Source: JAXGZG01 sp050952065 (GTDB lineage Bacteria > Bacillota > Sulfobacillia > Fermentithermobacillales > Fermentithermobacillaceae). From it: DNA of 64,000 nt. The position numbers and the translations under genes are program-made. Within the stretch, counting starts at the first letter, position 1; every line of letters starts with the position of its first letter. Shown in pieces: positions 62,946 through 64,000 of the stretch. Location: positions 1-64,000 of the forward strand of contig JBMNKF010000005.1 in the NCBI GenBank assembly GCA_050952065.1, read 5' to 3'. The notes beneath the pieces were generated by a model that had not been told where the DNA came from, ran no database searches, and worked only from the letters and a program-made list of their open reading frames with translations.

Positions 62946-64000
62946 ATGGTGGCAACAGAGGATATGTACAATCTTCTGATAGAACTCGCGAAGATACCTA
63001 GTGTCTCTCCCGGCGTAGAAGAAAAGAGGATTGCGGAGACAATCTATTGCAAGCTCTCTTCCGAACCTTATTTCCAGGCTAACCCGGCTTTCCTAAGACT
63101 TCTACCGGTCAAAGGAGATCCTTTGGGACGCCAGAGCGTTTTCGCTATGGTACGGGCGGTTCCGGATACACCCAAGACCGTCATCATGATAGGGCATATG
63201 GACGTGGTCGAGACCCACGAAGCCCGGGGTTTGGCTGAGATGGCTTTTGACCCCCACGAGTATACCAGGCAGCTGTCGCGCTTGACTCTTCCAGACGATG
63301 TCAGGCGCGACCTGGAATCTGGTCACTACCTTTTCGGCCGCGGCGTCTTCGACATGAAGTGTGGAGTGGCTGCAGAAACTGATCTCCTGAGAGAAATGTC
63401 TCGGAGCCCTAAGAGTCTCCAAGCCAACCTGATACTGCTCCTGGTTTGCGACGAAGAGAATCAGTCTGCCGGGATGATATCGGCTGTAGAATACCTGATG
63501 GATATCTGCCACGATGAAAACCTCGAACTTGTGGCTTGCGTCAACGCTGAAGGGGAGATTCAGGACAATCCAGACGACAGGTACGTCTCCCTGGGAACCA
63601 TCGGCAAGATGATGCCCGTTTTCTATTGCGTCGGACGCGAAACCCACATCGGGTCCTATTATGAGGGACTGAATGCAAACTTGCTTGCGTCGGCCGTAAA
63701 TATGGTCTTCGAGGGTTCGCCCCAATGGGCGGAAGATGTGGGCCCCTATGTATATCCGCCTCCCGCAGCCCTCAAGCACAGAGACTTGCGGGACGTATAC
63801 TCGGTGACGCTGCCGGCTCGTGCTGTCGTCTACTTCAGCTACCATACGGTGACCAAGACGCCTGCAGCCGCACTGGAGATGATGAAGGCGGTGGCACAGC
63901 AAGGTTTCGTTATGGCGCTAGAACGCTTGCGGCACGGCGCCGAGGAGTGCGCAGCCAGGTCTAGCACTCAGATTAGCGTTCCTTGGAGTCCCAAAGTCAT
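62946..64000 (+). CDS. M20 family peptidase, RocB-like (3' end beyond the window)
   Basis: Zinc-dependent M20/M25/M40 peptidase or amidohydrolase related to RocB of arginine catabolism. In order are IPSVSPGVEEKRIAE, DPLGRQSVFA, the metal-binding HMDVV, GRGVFDMKCGVAAE, DEENQSAGM and GTIGKMMPVFYCVGRETHIG. The first 351 codons are in the window and the reading runs off the end without a stop. ATG at 62946 has TGAGGAGGCG upstream. Substrate is not known for this subgroup. Confidence 0.88.
   Translation, partial: MVATEDMYNLLIELAKIPSVSPGVEEKRIAETIYCKLSSEPYFQANPAFLRLLPVKGDPLGRQSVFAMVRAVPDTPKTVIMIGHMDVVETHEARGLAEMAFDPHEYTRQLSRLTLPDDVRRDLESGHYLFGRGVFDMKCGVAAETDLLREMSRSPKSLQANLILLLVCDEENQSAGMISAVEYLMDICHDENLELVACVNAEGEIQDNPDDRYVSLGTIGKMMPVFYCVGRETHIGSYYEGLNANLLASAVNMVFEGSPQWAEDVGPYVYPPPAALKHRDLRDVYSVTLPARAVVYFSYHTVTKTPAAALEMMKAVAQQGFVMALERLRHGAEECAARSSTQISVPWSPKV

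Overview
The window reads as one stretch of chromosome from an anaerobic, endospore-forming member of the Bacillota, Clostridia-like in the broad sense. The evidence is the sporulation genes (spoIIP, yqfC, yqfD, a YjcZ-like peptide), the Firmicutes order phoH-pgpH-ybeY-dgkA-recO-glyQS-ppdK-dgt-dnaG-rpoD, a CIRCE/HrcA heat-shock locus, S-layer (SLH) and sortase-anchored surface proteins, and cyclic-di-GMP riboswitches. A group III (archaeal-like) chaperonin and a group 3b-type [NiFe] hydrogenase fit an anaerobe, possibly a thermophilic one (inference). There is no prophage, insertion sequence, CRISPR array or rRNA operon.

Layout. 0-3.5 kb: end of a cytosolic NAD(P)-linked [NiFe] hydrogenase operon with its maturation protease. 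3.7-6.1 kb: SLH surface protein. 6.2-6.5 kb: three tRNAs on the minus strand. 6.7-16.6 kb: small membrane protein, spoIIP, then hrcA-chaperonin-dnaJ behind a promoter and a perfect CIRCE operator, rsmE, a polysaccharide deacetylase, mtaB and ddl. 16.6-34 kb: rpsU and the long sporulation/RNA/replication block ending in dnaG-rpoD. 34-41.6 kb: a chromate-transporter pair, then the glycolytic operon gap-pgk-tpiA-gpmI-eno with secG. 41.7-50.2 kb: membrane pyrophosphatase, HD hydrolase, smpB with tmRNA, a MarR regulator, rph-rdgB-yfcE, an RRM protein, the YjcZ-like peptide and alkA. 50.3-57.7 kb: mostly minus-strand surface island: a VWA-MBG-SLH protein behind a class II c-di-GMP riboswitch, a DUF885 protein, a transglutaminase-like protein behind a class I c-di-GMP riboswitch, a sortase and an LPGTG substrate. 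57.7-62.9 kb: accessory genes of unclear role and gene-poor DNA. 62.9 kb to the end: a RocB-like M20 peptidase cut by the window edge.

How it fits together. PPDK and the pyrophosphatase both handle pyrophosphate and sit beside a complete lower glycolysis, which suggests PPi-linked energy saving. The surface island looks like a c-di-GMP-controlled adhesion/cell-wall module in which two different riboswitch classes read the same messenger. The hrcA locus has an archaeal-like chaperonin where grpE-dnaK normally lie. Many genes, including essential dnaG, carry single-base frameshifts, mostly in homopolymers. These look like sequencing or assembly errors rather than decay, and such genes are given here as single entries.
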